This document shows positions 35,025 through 47,038 of a stretch of 64,000 nucleotides of DNA, piece after piece. The stretch's first letter is position 1. Each line of letters opens with the position of its first letter. This DNA comes from Phoronis australis (lineage: Eukaryota; Phoronida; Phoronidae), in contig NMRA01000011.1 of NCBI GenBank assembly GCA_002633005.1, forward strand, positions 1,028,855 to 1,092,854, written 5' to 3'. The notes below the pieces were generated by a model. It saw nothing but the letters and a program-made list of their open reading frames with translations. It had not been told where the DNA came from and made no database searches. A program made the position numbers and the translations under genes.

Positions 35025-37960
35025 GTTCATTCTAAGCTAGGAGATAATCGTCAATTTCACATGGATCATTGTGAGACCTATTTCGTATCGGTAAGATCCA
35101 AACGAAAAGTTGTCTGATATACGTGGGTCAACTTTGGATGTGTTTATGTTTGGTAATAAAAAGACTCGTGAACATAGCCTACTTCCTTATTTATAAATAC
35201 GGCTCGCGAACCCCATGAAAACACTTCACATGCTCTCAAATTATGGACAGCTCACCGACTGGCAAAAAGATGCCGAACTGATAAAACACGTCATTTCGCA
35301 CGCGAAGCACAAATTCGTGTTCGCTCTCACAAACACGTCTTCCTGTGCAGGTGTGACGAATATCAGTGATCAATGTGCTGTATTTGTGAGTCAGTAGTTA
35401 TGATTTTGGCTGCTTGCGTAACATGTGTTTTGTAGTTCCGACTCATTGACTGGCGGGCAGTGAGTTAGTGTACCGGGCCCGTTTCGGTATAAGTAAGGAA
35501 CTAGGCTATATGTTCATGAATTCCAAAGCCAGAGATGCTGTTTCCACCCCTTCGTTACTTTAGGGAGCTTTCACACGTTACGTCATCACTCGAGGGGATT
35601 GGATGTGGAAAAGATGACGATTTATGACGGGGGAGGGTGGTTAGACTCGTGGCCGACGTGGTTTATTGGAAAATCTACCTCACTGTACGATTTGATAGTT
35701 GAAATTGTGTACAGTGTTTTATTGTTGAATTATAAAAAGACATTAACTTGAAAGAGACGCCGGGAATCTCCAAATAATTTTCGGTTGTTCCTAAAACTGG
35801 GAGGGTTGGCTGTGATGACGTAATTAGATGATGGGCAGGGGTTCATGACGCCGTGTCATGACAGAGGAGGGGAGGGGGTAAAAACTGGCACCTTTTAGAT
35901 GACATAATACGTGAATGCTCCCTTTGATGAGAAGTGTTTACCAGTTTTTCACGCCAAAGACTGCTATAGCAGATCTTTCACGTTTCATTCATGCCATGTT
36001 ACACAGGGAAATTCCCCTGGATCAACAGACAGTCATGTTCTTGTTGTAACTTATGTGTATTGTAAGGATCTGCGTTCTATTGCTGGTTAAACTCAAACCA
36101 GTTACTTTACTATGCCGCCGAAACCCCTCTGTAGGCATGCCGGCCGTAGGCCTACTTGGTAGACCATACATTTAGAAAAAGCCATGATCAGTTTGTCTCA
36201 GTCACAATTTCCCATGTCAATTTTGCGGATGCACGCTAAAGTTAATCTAAAACTCTGTTCTCGGATCTTGTTAGGCTTGTCCGTATCACAATATCGCAGC
36301 TATTTTATTGTCACTGGTATTCCGTCATTGAGATATGAGTGCCCCGACGACTCCGTCCGTGAGGGACGTCTTTCTGCAAAATAAAGTTTGAAATTTACCG
36401 GTGTGTGAAAACGAACCCCTGTGCTTCTGGCTCATCATATTTTGCCCAGGGTATCTTGTCCTGGGGTGCGATTGCGTTTTTCTCCATACTTTCTCAATTA
36501 CATTTCCAACGATTTTATGGCGGCAAAGCTAGTCCACCACCTTCAACTCTCTTATGCAGAACGTAAATGCACTAGGGTTTTCAATGAAAATTCAACTCAA
36601 TATCTTTTATTTATTAAATTTGCATTTCGGCCTTTTCAGCTACCTAAAAACAAAAATCGCATCGAGCCTCTCATGAAATTGATTTCATTCTGTGATAGGA
36701 GTCCATTTCCATTATCAACTGAAGTCAAAGCCAATGCGTACGCAGGTCATTTTTACATTGCAATTTTGAAATGGCCAAACCCTATGAATTCTAAAGCGTT
36801 TTCTTCAGTCGCTGGTGGTTTCAATACATGTACATGTTCTTGTTGGTAACAGGCATAGAATCCTATCACAGTAAATGATATCACGAGACTGGTCTTTTGA
36901 GAGTAAAAGACCTTTAGGCCATCCTATTTTCGTCTTCTCAGCACGCAAACACGGTAAAATGCAACGTAAAAAGAATATTATATCAAACAGCGGGAGACCT
37001 GATTGTCTATTGAGCGAAGTAAATACATATGCAAAAACACAGAGAGTACATATATAATTCGGCTCATTAGCTGTAGGCTACCTTTTGCCTGAAGCCCTCT
37101 GACGAAATGCGTCTTACAGTCGTCATTACACAAGCATTGGATACAATTCATCCCATCCAATGCTGTTTCAGTATCACTATTACCCAATTTTTGGCTTTGA
37201 TCCAAGTCGAGAGTTAACCTATCTTTTCATGCAACGCCCTCTGATTATTTTGATTGAATTAAGGGCTCAGTTTTTTGTTATATTATTAGAAAGTACTAGT
37301 AGTCAAAAAGAACACCATAGTAAAGGTAGAATGATAGAAAAATGTTACATCTGTCAGAAAAGGACGTCGGAAACAAATACGCAAAGGATTTAGGAAACTT
37401 AGGTGAGTCCCTATTTGGGACTGTTTCATGCAACCGGCCACTACACTCTCCGTCAAAGTAGAAATAGTACTTATGTATAATTTAGTTACGTAACAAACAA
37501 TCTTCTTCAATCCCATTCACTAAAGATTCTGTAGCAAAGTGCTTTCATAATGTCAAAAATGTTCTTGATATAATATGGTGTCCGATAACAAAAACTGTTT
37601 TTTTCAATATGTGATACTTTCTACTTTTGATTTATTCTCGTGTTATTGTTTATATCGGGGAATTTATATAATCCATTATTTTGTATTGCACGGGATGACC
37701 AAAGACGTTCAGACTTTTCTGAGTGTTCCTCGGCTTAACGATTCATGTGAAACCACGTACCGATATAAAATTGGTTTCAACTGCGAAGATCAGAAGTGAT
37801 TTTTGTCTTTTAAAAAGAACTTGCAGTTCGCCAATGCTCGAGACCATGATGGGCAACCAAAATAACACGCCGAAACAAGTAAACTTGCAGAGTCTGGTCT
37901 CAACCAATAACTAGCACTCAGTTCTATCCACAGCGTTAAGCAACAATGGGACCAATTTTA
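35025..37960. other. No gene supported
   Basis: Frames at 36184-36849 (+) and shorter ones have no recognisable domain. This is probably intronic or intergenic to the minus-strand four-TM gene. G-rich phrases near 35870 (GAGGGGAGGGGG) are low-complexity. Confidence 0.45.
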
Positions 37961-37963
37961 TAA

Positions 37964-38031
<68 letters not shown>

Positions 38032-38060
38032 ACTGGTGTTGCTGTTGCTGCTGCTGTTGG
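37964..38060. repeat. (CTG)n trinucleotide repeat
   Basis: About 22 pure CTG/TGC units to 38030, then interrupted units (CTACTG, GTGTTG, TTG) to 38060. On the minus strand, the likely sense strand of the neighbouring gene, it reads as CAG/GCA. It lies about 330 bp beyond the known exon 3 and is probably intronic or 3' flanking. Confidence 0.95.
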
Positions 38061-38386
38061 CAGACATCGCCTAAAATTAGCGATTAAAAATAAAGTCGAA
38101 ACTATAAAAGATTTTGGTGTTTTAGTTCTGTTCAAAGTTAACAACCCATTCAAGAATAACGCAAAAATTACGTTATTCGGCTAAGAAACGACGATGTCCC
38201 TTTAAGATAAAAACTTGAATTAACGTCTTGTCTACATGTATCAGACACGCAAAACGACCCCGAAAGAGTCCAGATAGGATTACTTACCCGTCTTATGTCT
38301 GAGAGAGTGCCTACTGGGCTTGCCCTTGGTAGGGTCTCTTTCGGAAATCCTACTTTTTCGAAGTGTTTGTTTTTGTTTGAACTCAC

Positions 38387-40392
38387 CTGTTTTGCTTTGG
38401 GATGGTAATAGCTGCAACTAGCTGAAGCCACTGCTCCGAATAATTGCACAAAACCCAGGATACCACATAGAAGGGGTACTATCCATTTAATCTCCGGGAA
38501 ACCTCGAGAGTTGCGCTGTCCAAACGGGCTCTATAAGAATTTAAGTTACCACAATCATTTCACTCCAACGACATGCTCTTATGTGTTAGGAAAATGTTTT
38601 GACAAACTAAATTTAAATATAAAATATCAGCATTTCCACGAAGAAATCAGAGCTTATCGGCGTCCAGCCACATTTTGGAATATGCAAGGTCAGTTAAAGT
38701 CACAATTGACCCTGCCTAGCTGTCCAAAAACAAATGAGGAGTTTTACTCACGTAAGATCGGTACCATTATATTGATTTTCATGGTAGTGTTCTATTTCCT
38801 TTATCAGCTAAGATCATCGATACCATCAGCGACTCAAGAAAATGCTTAAGAATATGTTGGAGTTGGCCAAACCTAAAACTGCAGATTCGAAAATGGCACA
38901 TGTACGCATTGCCTATGACTTTAATACCGGATATTTCCGGCGGTAACAATTCAAGATCGAATGATCGTGTTACTGTATTAATCCCAAAGCGCTGTGGTTA
39001 CGAATTCAACAGTGACAACTAAGCAGGTGTCGAAATGCTTATTTAAATGTTAGTGAAATAACAAAATTGTGTACCTTCACAAGTTCAGCGACAGAGAGAG
39101 AAATAACGATGGGTGCAAACAGGACGGCTCCAACAAAGGCCACCATCTTGTGTACAGCATCCTACAAACAAACAAAGTCATGAACGTCATGCCAGAAACA
39201 GTGACAGTCTGGGCCGTATTGGCACTGAAGGCTTCTGCTCTGGGACCCTCACCTTCAGGGTCACGCGCCATCACCAAAAAGATATAAGACAAAATGTTAG
39301 AATACCACGTGATTAAGACATAACGTCCCGCCACCATTGGTCACTGTTTGGGCCTATGCAGCCGCAGTGGAAGAATAGAAAATGGTAATTGTCTGACCTG
39401 ACACTCTTGTGGTGGTCTTGGATCCATGCCTGTGCAGGTACGTTTTGTTACGACTCAAATAAATGTAGCCTATCTTGGCATGTCCCTGGAGGCCGGCTTC
39501 CTCACAGGTGTAACGTGGTGAAATAAATAGATATTAAAGGGCATTACGGTAATAAGTAAATGGGATGCTGACCGCTGAGCGATCATCTTAAAAAACTGCA
39601 TACCGAATCGCGAGACATTGCCAATGAGAATTCTGGGCCTACGCAACGGAAATGGCGTTTTTACTCACTCAACATTCCATCCTCGTCATTTACCTACTTT
39701 CATTTCTGTGGCGACCATTGTGCTGCGTACGCTAATAAGGTGCCGAGATTGCTCATCTTTCAAACATGGGATTTTGTGTGTTCTGGTCAAACTCTCGTGA
39801 AGTTTACTCTATGAACGCAGCCCTGGTCATCTCGGATTGACTGTGATGGTAGACAATTTATATGATGTTGGTGGAAATGTAATTATCTGTTTGTCACTCT
39901 TGTACAGCGTGCGTCTGATTACATACGTCAAAAATCTTATCTGGTTTTGAGGGCCAGTGATATATCTAGGCATTTTTTACCCGTAGTCTAAGCATCAAAT
40001 TTTGCGCACGTTAATTACGTTCTTAACAGAGGCAAACGGTGATGAGATTTTTAACTTACCATGAGAGGCTTGCTTTCTTTGGTTTTAGAACGACATCGGC
40101 CAACTCGTACTCCTAAAATTCCCGTCACCAGACCCCATAGTCCCGCCCATATGGCGTACCCAGTGGACCCGATAACTCGACTAAGATCCCAGTTCTTGCA
40201 GGGGAAGTATGGCTCTCCATCAGAATCAATTTTGTCGCAGACTTCTATACTTTTCTCGTAGTTGTCCAGCGCCAGTTTCATTTCGTAACATCCTAGTGCC
40301 ATTAGGAGTAGTCCTAGGCAAATATGAAAAGCGCCGAGTTTGAGGAGCCTCCCGAAACGAAGCCGTTGGTTGTCATCAGAAAACGCTACCAT
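38387..40392 (-). CDS. Four-TM membrane protein (CD20/sarcospan-like topology), 5' exons
   Basis: Exons 40060-40392 (with the ATG), 39075-39161 and 38387-38530 join in phase 0 and encode 188 residues before the last donor. TM1 is LLKLGAFHICLGLLLMALG and TM2 is AIWAGLWGLVTGILGVRVG, with an extracellular loop between them carrying two cysteines (VCDKIDS..., PFPCKNW-like). TM3 lies in exon 2 (MVAFVGAVLFAPIVISLSV). TM4 lies in exon 3 (IKWIVPLLCGILGFVQLFGA), with a short cysteine after it. This four-pass layout resembles MS4A/CD20 and sarcospan-type proteins; the family is not certain. Exon 3 has two plausible donors: CAG|GTGAGT at 38386 and CGG|GTAAGT at about 38285, which adds 34 residues. The stop codon and final exon were not found with certainty. 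Confidence 0.65.
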
Positions 40393-41133
40393 TTTGAGAG
40401 TTCCGAGCTGTCGTCCACACGCGAAATAGCACTGTAGTTAAATGTATGTGTTAGCACAAGATAATGATCGAAAACACATAGGCTAGTTCATTGTTTCACG
40501 GCATCAATTACTGCATGGTTTCAGTTATGTTCCTGCCCATCGAAGCAGCCAATTTGGTGTCATGTACAAATTGCATCATAGAAAAGTCTAGCATAGTTCT
40601 CAAACGTTAAATGCACATTATCAGTTTTACGTATATTGTTATTTCATTCCAGGTTCTAGCGACTTCAGTATCTGAATCCACGTTTTTTAGGTAATTTCTA
40701 CTGTTTCATTCTCTTGGAACTTGGAACATGGTTTCAGGTTATGTTCCAGTTCATTGCAGCTCTTAATCTGCGATATTGCAACATGAAAACTTCAACCCGC
40801 TGTAGAGCACATTACATTTCAAAACTGAGAGAATAAGTTCACTGGAACCGCTAAAGATTCCAGGTTTCAAAGAAGTAAAACCATAATAATTTCCTTGAAG
40901 CACGTGCCCATATGCTAAAGTCACTGGAGCCTTGGAATGAAATAATAATACACGCACCTAGATGGTTAGTCTTTGACAGGTAACCAGGTACTCAATCCGC
41001 AGGGGAAAGTTACCGTTAACCCACTATAAATGTGCTGTTGGTGCTAGCTCGGTCATGTGGGTAACGAAACATATGATATATTTCAATATTGACTCTTCGT
41101 GGGCAGCATCACATATACAAAATAAACTACCTC
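40393..41133. other. 5' flank of the four-TM gene
   Basis: AT-rich; no other gene. No promoter element could be identified with confidence. Confidence 0.45.
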
Positions 41134-41414
41134 AGGATAAAATTGACAATCAAGATTTTATAAAATTCCATCTTTATTACTAGTACTCGATGTTTCACAA
41201 CTTCCACTGAGCTGTATTATCAAGAGAATGAATACACACTACATGCAAAACGAATACACAATGTCGTCATCTTATAACATCCAGCAATTCCAGTCTCTGT
41301 AATTTCCCGCCATGCGTGTTGTGTGTATTCATTTGCTTGATATTACAGCTCAGTGGAAGTCGTGAAACGTCGACTGCTGGAATTTTTCAAAACCTTGATC
41401 GTCAATTTTATCCT
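41134..41414. mobile_element. Foldback/MITE-like inverted repeat, arms about 100 bp
   Basis: Left arm 41134-41239 and right arm 41321-41414 are reverse complements along most of their length (for example GTGTGTATTCATT at the inner end, GGATAAAATTGAC at the outer end), with small indels. The spacer is about 80 bp. Non-coding; ends do not show a clear target-site duplication. Confidence 0.8.
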
Positions 41415-43130
41415 CATGTTATGGCAAAAACGAAGTTCAATTCTACTTCAGATGGCAACTTTTTCGTTCTCTGCCGGCTTGCCTGCTGGCGCCGTTTTAT
41501 TACTGGTGAACTGTTTCATTTATACCTGTCCAACGTCTCGGCAAAAATTGGCGCCTGCAAGATCAATAATTAAGCTAGAATCGGGTACGACATGGTAAGC
41601 GCGGAGGTTAGCGTTATGGAAACCGTAGCTCTTCACTTTCACATTCTATAGAAGGCATTTATATTCTTTCGAATTCTGATACTGCAAAGTATTCCATCGT
41701 AATCTGCAACGTAGAAAATGCTGACGCTACATTTGTTTCCGTAAACGTTCTTCTGGAATTCGGCAATTGTGATTTTACCTGAATAAAACAGTTATACAAG
41801 GAACTTTTGTGGGAAGCATGTAGGCTGTGGATCACCACGTCAGCTCATACCACGTGAATTGCCACTGTGACAAATGATCTTGATGTCCCGGAGCACTCAC
41901 TCGTACAGATTTTCTAAAGTGTTGAAGTCTTGCAAGTCGACTCTTACGTGTTTTGCACACACGACTTACCCGACTACCATGTCTTGCTCGCAATGAATGC
42001 AACCCATTCTCCTAGAGAGATAGCAGTTAGTCGCCGTGGTCTTTGATTAATTGTGTTAATAAAATTAGGCTTAGGTCCTGATAAAGATAACGGAAATATT
42101 ACGTGCCTCTATGTTTTATCTCTTACGGTTGCACTCAGTACGTCAAACTATGGTGTCTGGGGCATTTTAATTTAAAACAAATTCTACAATAATTTTATTT
42201 TCTTCGTTGCTTATTTTGTTACCTATTTCAGGGCCCGGATGCATAAAAGTTATACGCGGAATAGTAGCAATGATATCGCATTATCGCAGGTCGCGTTGTC
42301 ATTGTTAATCACTCTGCATTTGACGTCATATTGCAATCAAACTTGTCCTTGTTTGTGCAACCCTGTCCATATCTCTTCGTTGACATATCAAAAAATGATC
42401 ACAGGACTGTATTTCCAATAGAAGCAAGCAAGCAGATTTGCTTGTTGCTATCGTTTTACTAACACTTTTACAATCCAATTGCTGCCAACTGAAGTCGATG
42501 CTGATGCATTAATCTTGGTGGACTTAAACTGGACTCCTAAATGATATTGATTGTGGACACAGGAATTTAGTTATTCTATGAATTTCCCAATTTCAGAAAA
42601 TAAAAAATAAATTGTCATGATAAGATATTCGCATAATTTGGTAGTTATGGAAACAACGCGATCGATAGTTGCCGTACGCTGGATTACAAGAGCGATTTCA
42701 AGCTATTGAACGTCACTTCGCAATTGCCACTAATGTGACGAAAACTGTGACATATCTTCATCGATCTTTCTCTCTCAACTCGGCAACACTGAATCCTAGT
42801 TCCTCAGACCATACAGGGGAGCATTACTTTTTTAGGGCGTTTCTGGTCAAATTGGCTTAGCTTACGTGGTTTTAAAAGTACTTTAGTCAGCTAAAAACGA
42901 AAACCATAAAACCGCACTCATAACAGTCCTGCACTGTGATTGCATCATTTTTCTGTTTTCAACAAGACCATAGAATGCATCACCGACCAAGAAAACGCAT
43001 TACAGTGGTAATGTTTTTCAACCCCAAAGCGCTTTAGTTAAGAATTCCAACTCAAGAATTCATCATTCACACTGAACCAGCTGGCAAAATGCAGCTTCAA
43101 AAGCTGCATGAAAGTAAACAGCGTTGAGGA
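41415..43130. other. No gene seen
   Basis: Short open frames only (42239-42421, 42669-42860) with no motif. Confidence 0.45.
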
Positions 43131-43139
43131 GTTCATCTT

Positions 43140-43500
43140 GAAATCTATACCGTAAGGACTGCCGCGTCTTTAGGCCCATGGGCCTACATCTAATAGGATT
43201 TTTTGTGGCCTTTTTTACCCAAGTGGTTTGCATATTGGCGTATGCGCCTATCTTTCGTTGATGAGCCCAGGTAATGTCCCCTGTGTAGGCTCATACATTA
43301 ATTCACATATAGGCACACCTGTTTTGACTGCTGCTGTGCCCTACGTTTGTCTTTAATTGTATCTTTGGCCGGGAGATCCTTAGCGTATTTCAAAGAATTT
43401 GGTGAATAATGTTGTATTGTCGTATTGCCGCGCCTTTAGGCCCTTGCGCCTATGTAAGAAATAATGCCTTTTCGTGGATTTTTTAACCAAATGGTTCACA
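43140..43500. repeat. Pair of diverged direct repeats
   Basis: Phrases around TGCCGCGTCTTTAGGCCC (about 43160) recur as TGCCGCGCCTTTAGGCCC near 43427, followed in both by similar TTTTTT-ACC(C/A)A-TGGTT sequence. The copies are about 270 bp apart. Confidence 0.6.
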
Positions 43501-44142
43501 TAGTTTCACACAAAAGATCAGTTCCGCACTATCGCCCAATGGCGCGGCAGTATGGTATCAAGAGGAACGTGGTCATATTATTTTATCATGAATGTACCGT
43601 TCTTATTTACTTAATTTTACTAAAAATGCATTATCGCGTGATCCAGTTAAATGCAGATTAGAATAAATTCAAACATTAAATTATTCAGGTTTTCTACATT
43701 CAGGAATTATACCGTAGGCCTAGTTTTACCGTCACGGTGTCCGGTTGAAATCTGTATTTTTGTTTAAATATTGTACCAAAAGCACACTTATACCGATAGG
43801 GGTCTCAGAGAGTCTTAAAGTCACTCAGATACTAATGACATGATATTAGACTGACACATTGGAGAACAAGTGAAGTCGAGTTACCGAGCTATTCTTATAT
43901 TTGAGCGAATAAAACGTTAGCGTGCATTTTTACCTCTGCATTTTAGAACTTACATCTTTAGGACTTTATTTTCACAGTATATGCTAGACTAAAAGATAGT
44001 CTTTGTCTCTATGGCCTCGCCTATCGCATTCGTAGAGTTGATCAGGTGTTTTGTAATTGGTACGTAATTATTTCCTAAGCAAGGCATGGTTATAGGCCTA
44101 CTCTGGCAATTTTCAAATGTGTCAGTTTACCGAAGGTAATGA

Positions 44143-45154
44143 ATATGGAAATTGAATGAAGTACACATAGAATCAAGGTAAAAGTTGAAATACACTACCA
44201 GGGATTACGGGTGGCCCGGCTCTGAAAATTATAACTGACATAGTATTTCAACTTGCAATTTCATTCAATGTGTATTTCCTTCAAATTTCATTTTACGTGA
44301 AATTTCATTTTGGTGCACGTGCACCAGTGCAACAACGATATAAATAGCACTGGTTTCTAGTGTTCCCTAAAATAAAATCAGACTGAAATGAAAGATTCAA
44401 CCCTCCACCGACAGAGGGCAGGGTGTAAAAAATGGCTTCGAGTGCAGTTGAAAGATTGGTATTGTAAATTTGATAGCAACCCGTAGAATAGCGTTGTTGC
44501 ACAGGCTTTTCAATTGCACCCACCAAGGTGCGTATTTTACCTATTGTAATAATGCTTTTCCTGTTTTGTAGTGTTTTACCAGCTGCTAAGCCTACGACAT
44601 GTGTTGAGCCAACCAAAGACGTTACTCTACCAGTACCAGTCTACTGTCTGTCTGTGCCAACCCGAGTTCGGCACGTGCACTGCCTTTTAAATTTACAGAT
44701 TTACACTTGCGAAAATCGGTGCGTGCACAGACACACAGAACGTAGGATACGAGTCAGAAGCAGGCGAACGTCTGCTCAGTAAGCTGTATAAGATATAGTA
44801 TTGAGTGACGTCAGTGGTGATCGGGGAACAGATAAACTCAAGCGCCTGTGGCTAAAATATAGACAAAATCACGTGTTCTCATTTAAAATACACGGCAATA
44901 TCTCAGCATGGGCGGATCCAGAATTTTGAGTTGGGGGGGGGGGGAGTGCAGGGCAGAGTATTTGCCAGGATTTTGCCAATCAGACATTAAATGGTACTGC
45001 TCAGCGTTACTGAACGGGTGGCAGGATAGATGTAGTTGTTTCTTCTGGGATAGTTAACTTCTTTCTGCTTCAGTGAATTCATAAGCAGTGCTCCAAGGCA
45101 TAGGGGGTGCATGGGGTGGACTGAACCATGATGTGCCTGTGCTCCCCGTCTTCC
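44143..45154. repeat. Left copy of a 1-kb direct duplication
   Basis: Near-identical to 45156-46526, ending directly against the single N at 45155. Relative to the right copy it lacks about 370 bp (46121-46490). Minus-strand frames (44305-44616 and the right-copy equivalents) arise in both copies, but nothing supports coding. Confidence 0.9.
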
Positions 45155-45155
45155 N

Positions 45156-46526
45156 AATGATATTTGAATGGTATACACATAGAATCAAGGTAAAAGTTGA
45201 AATACACTACCAGGGATTACGGGTGGCCCGGCTCTGAAAATTATCACTGACATAGTATTTCAACTTGCAATTTCACTCAATGTGTATTTCCTTCAAATTT
45301 CATTTTACGTGAAATTTCATTTAGGTGCACGGGCACCAGTGCAATAACGATATAAATAGCACTGGTTTATAGTGTTCCCTAAAATAAAATCAGACTGAAA
45401 TGAAAGATTCAACCCTCCACCGACAGAGGGCAGGGTGTAAAAAAATGGCTTCGAGTGCAGTTGAAAGATTGGTATTGTAAATTTGATAGCAACCCGTAGA
45501 ATAGCGTTGTTGCACAGGCTTTTCAATTGCACCCACCAAGGTGCGTATTTTACCTATTATAATAATGCTTTTCCTGTTTTGTAGTGTTTTACCAGCTGCT
45601 AAGCCTACGACATGTGTTGAGCCAACCAAACTCCAAAGACGTTACTTTACTGTCTCTGACTGAGTCTGTGTGTCGAGTTCGGCACGTGCACTGCCTTTTA
45701 AATTTACAGATTTACACTTGCGAAAATCGGTGCGTGCACAGCCACACAGAGCGTAGGATACGAGTAAGAAGCAGGCGAGCGTCTGCTCAGTAAGCTGTAT
45801 AAGATATAGTATTGAGTGACGTCAGTGGTGATCGGGGAACAGATAAACTCAAGCGCCTGTGGCTAAAATAATTATAGACAAAATCACGTGTTCACATTTA
45901 AAATACACGGCAATCTCTCAGCATGGGCGGACCCAGAATTATGAGTAGGGGGGGAGGGGGGGGTGCAGGACAGAGTATTAGCCTATCAGACATTAATTGG
46001 TACTGCTCAGCGTTACTGAATGGGAGGCAGGATAGATGTAGTTGTTTCTTCTGGGATAGTTAACTTCTTTCTGCTTCATGAGTTCATAAGCAGTGCTCCT
46101 AGGCATAGGGGGTGCATGGGGGCTAGAGCCCCCCACTTATTCCAGTGTTGCGCTTCCCAATGGACTTAATGGGCAGTGCATCATGTGAGGCTGGGGCCAG
46201 TGGGGGCTAGTAGTTCCCCACTTATTTCAGTGCTACATCACCCATCATAATACAGTTGGGACTTTCAGTTCCATTTACCTCCATATTGGTAGTTATGCTG
46301 AATTTTAAAACAGTGACACGATACAGGGTAAAGTGCATACGTGCATTTAATTAAAATGCAAGGGAAATCCCTGAAACTTTCCGATTGTGAGTCATGTGGC
46401 CTGCGCCTGCACAACAGGCACTTCCGTTGCCAAGTGGAACAATGGGTGCGCAAACCTCAAATTAGTCCTCCGCCAACCTGGGATTAACTGGACTGAACCA
46501 TGATGTGCCTGCGCTCCCCGTCCTCC
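45156..46526. repeat. Right copy of the 1-kb duplication, with a 370-bp extra segment
   Basis: Starts at the N and follows the left copy (a shared ACACATAGAATCAAGGT phrase begins at about 45175). The additional 46121-46490 includes the left part of the Tc1-type foldback element listed next. The final shared stretch ends in CCCCGTCCTCC at 46526. Confidence 0.9.
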
Positions 46527-46900
46527 ACTAGCCAGTACGGATGCATGGGCCGGAGCCGATACGTGGACCACGGCTCCAATAGATAAACATGCAGGGACGC
46601 GACTGCCAAGGCGGGGACTGTGAGTCGGGGCAGACCATCAGCTGAAGACCTGGTACATGCTCCCTGATGACTAATATCAGTTTTGCCGCCAGGGTTTTGC
46701 ACCTTTCAGAAAGCATCACGAATGACCAATATCCGATACATTTCTGGGAACTTTGAAAAATTTCCATCGCAGTGTTTCTGAAAGTGACACTAATGGCCGA
46801 TAAATGACGCATTGCACTTTACCCTATATCGTGCCATTGTTGTGAAATTTCGTCACCACTATCGACATGGAGCTAAATGGAACTGAAAGGCCCAACTGTA
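46251..46900. mobile_element. 650-bp Tc1/mariner-type non-autonomous element with long TIRs
   Basis: The left end TACAGTTGGGACTTTCAGTT and the right end (reverse complement TACAGTTGGGCCTTTCAGTT) are inverted repeats that continue for about 90 bp with mismatches, to the shared GGGTAAAGTGCA phrase. Terminal TA on both sides fits a TA target site, and CAGT next to it is a Tc1-like terminus. The interior has no transposase frame. Confidence 0.8.
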
Positions 46901-47038
46901 TCATGTTTGGTTTTTTAAAGGAGCATGTGTGTCCAAACTGGTGGAAGATGGTCAAATGTAGCGATTAACTCAGAGGAATGTAATGGATCATATTTCAATA
47001 CGTCCAGACTGTCAATCACTGATTACGTTTTCTAGGTA

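Noticed and set aside
36421-36849. 142-codon plus-strand frame
   Set aside because: No recognisable domain or conserved motif; composition fits chance.
37911-38153. Poly-alanine minus-strand frame
   Set aside because: Produced by the CTG repeat; no exon boundaries or conservation.
44305-45629. 103- and 79-codon minus-strand frames (44305-44616, 45390-45629) that recur between duplicate copies
   Set aside because: They are mirrored by the duplication and differ by frame-breaking indels between copies; no domain.
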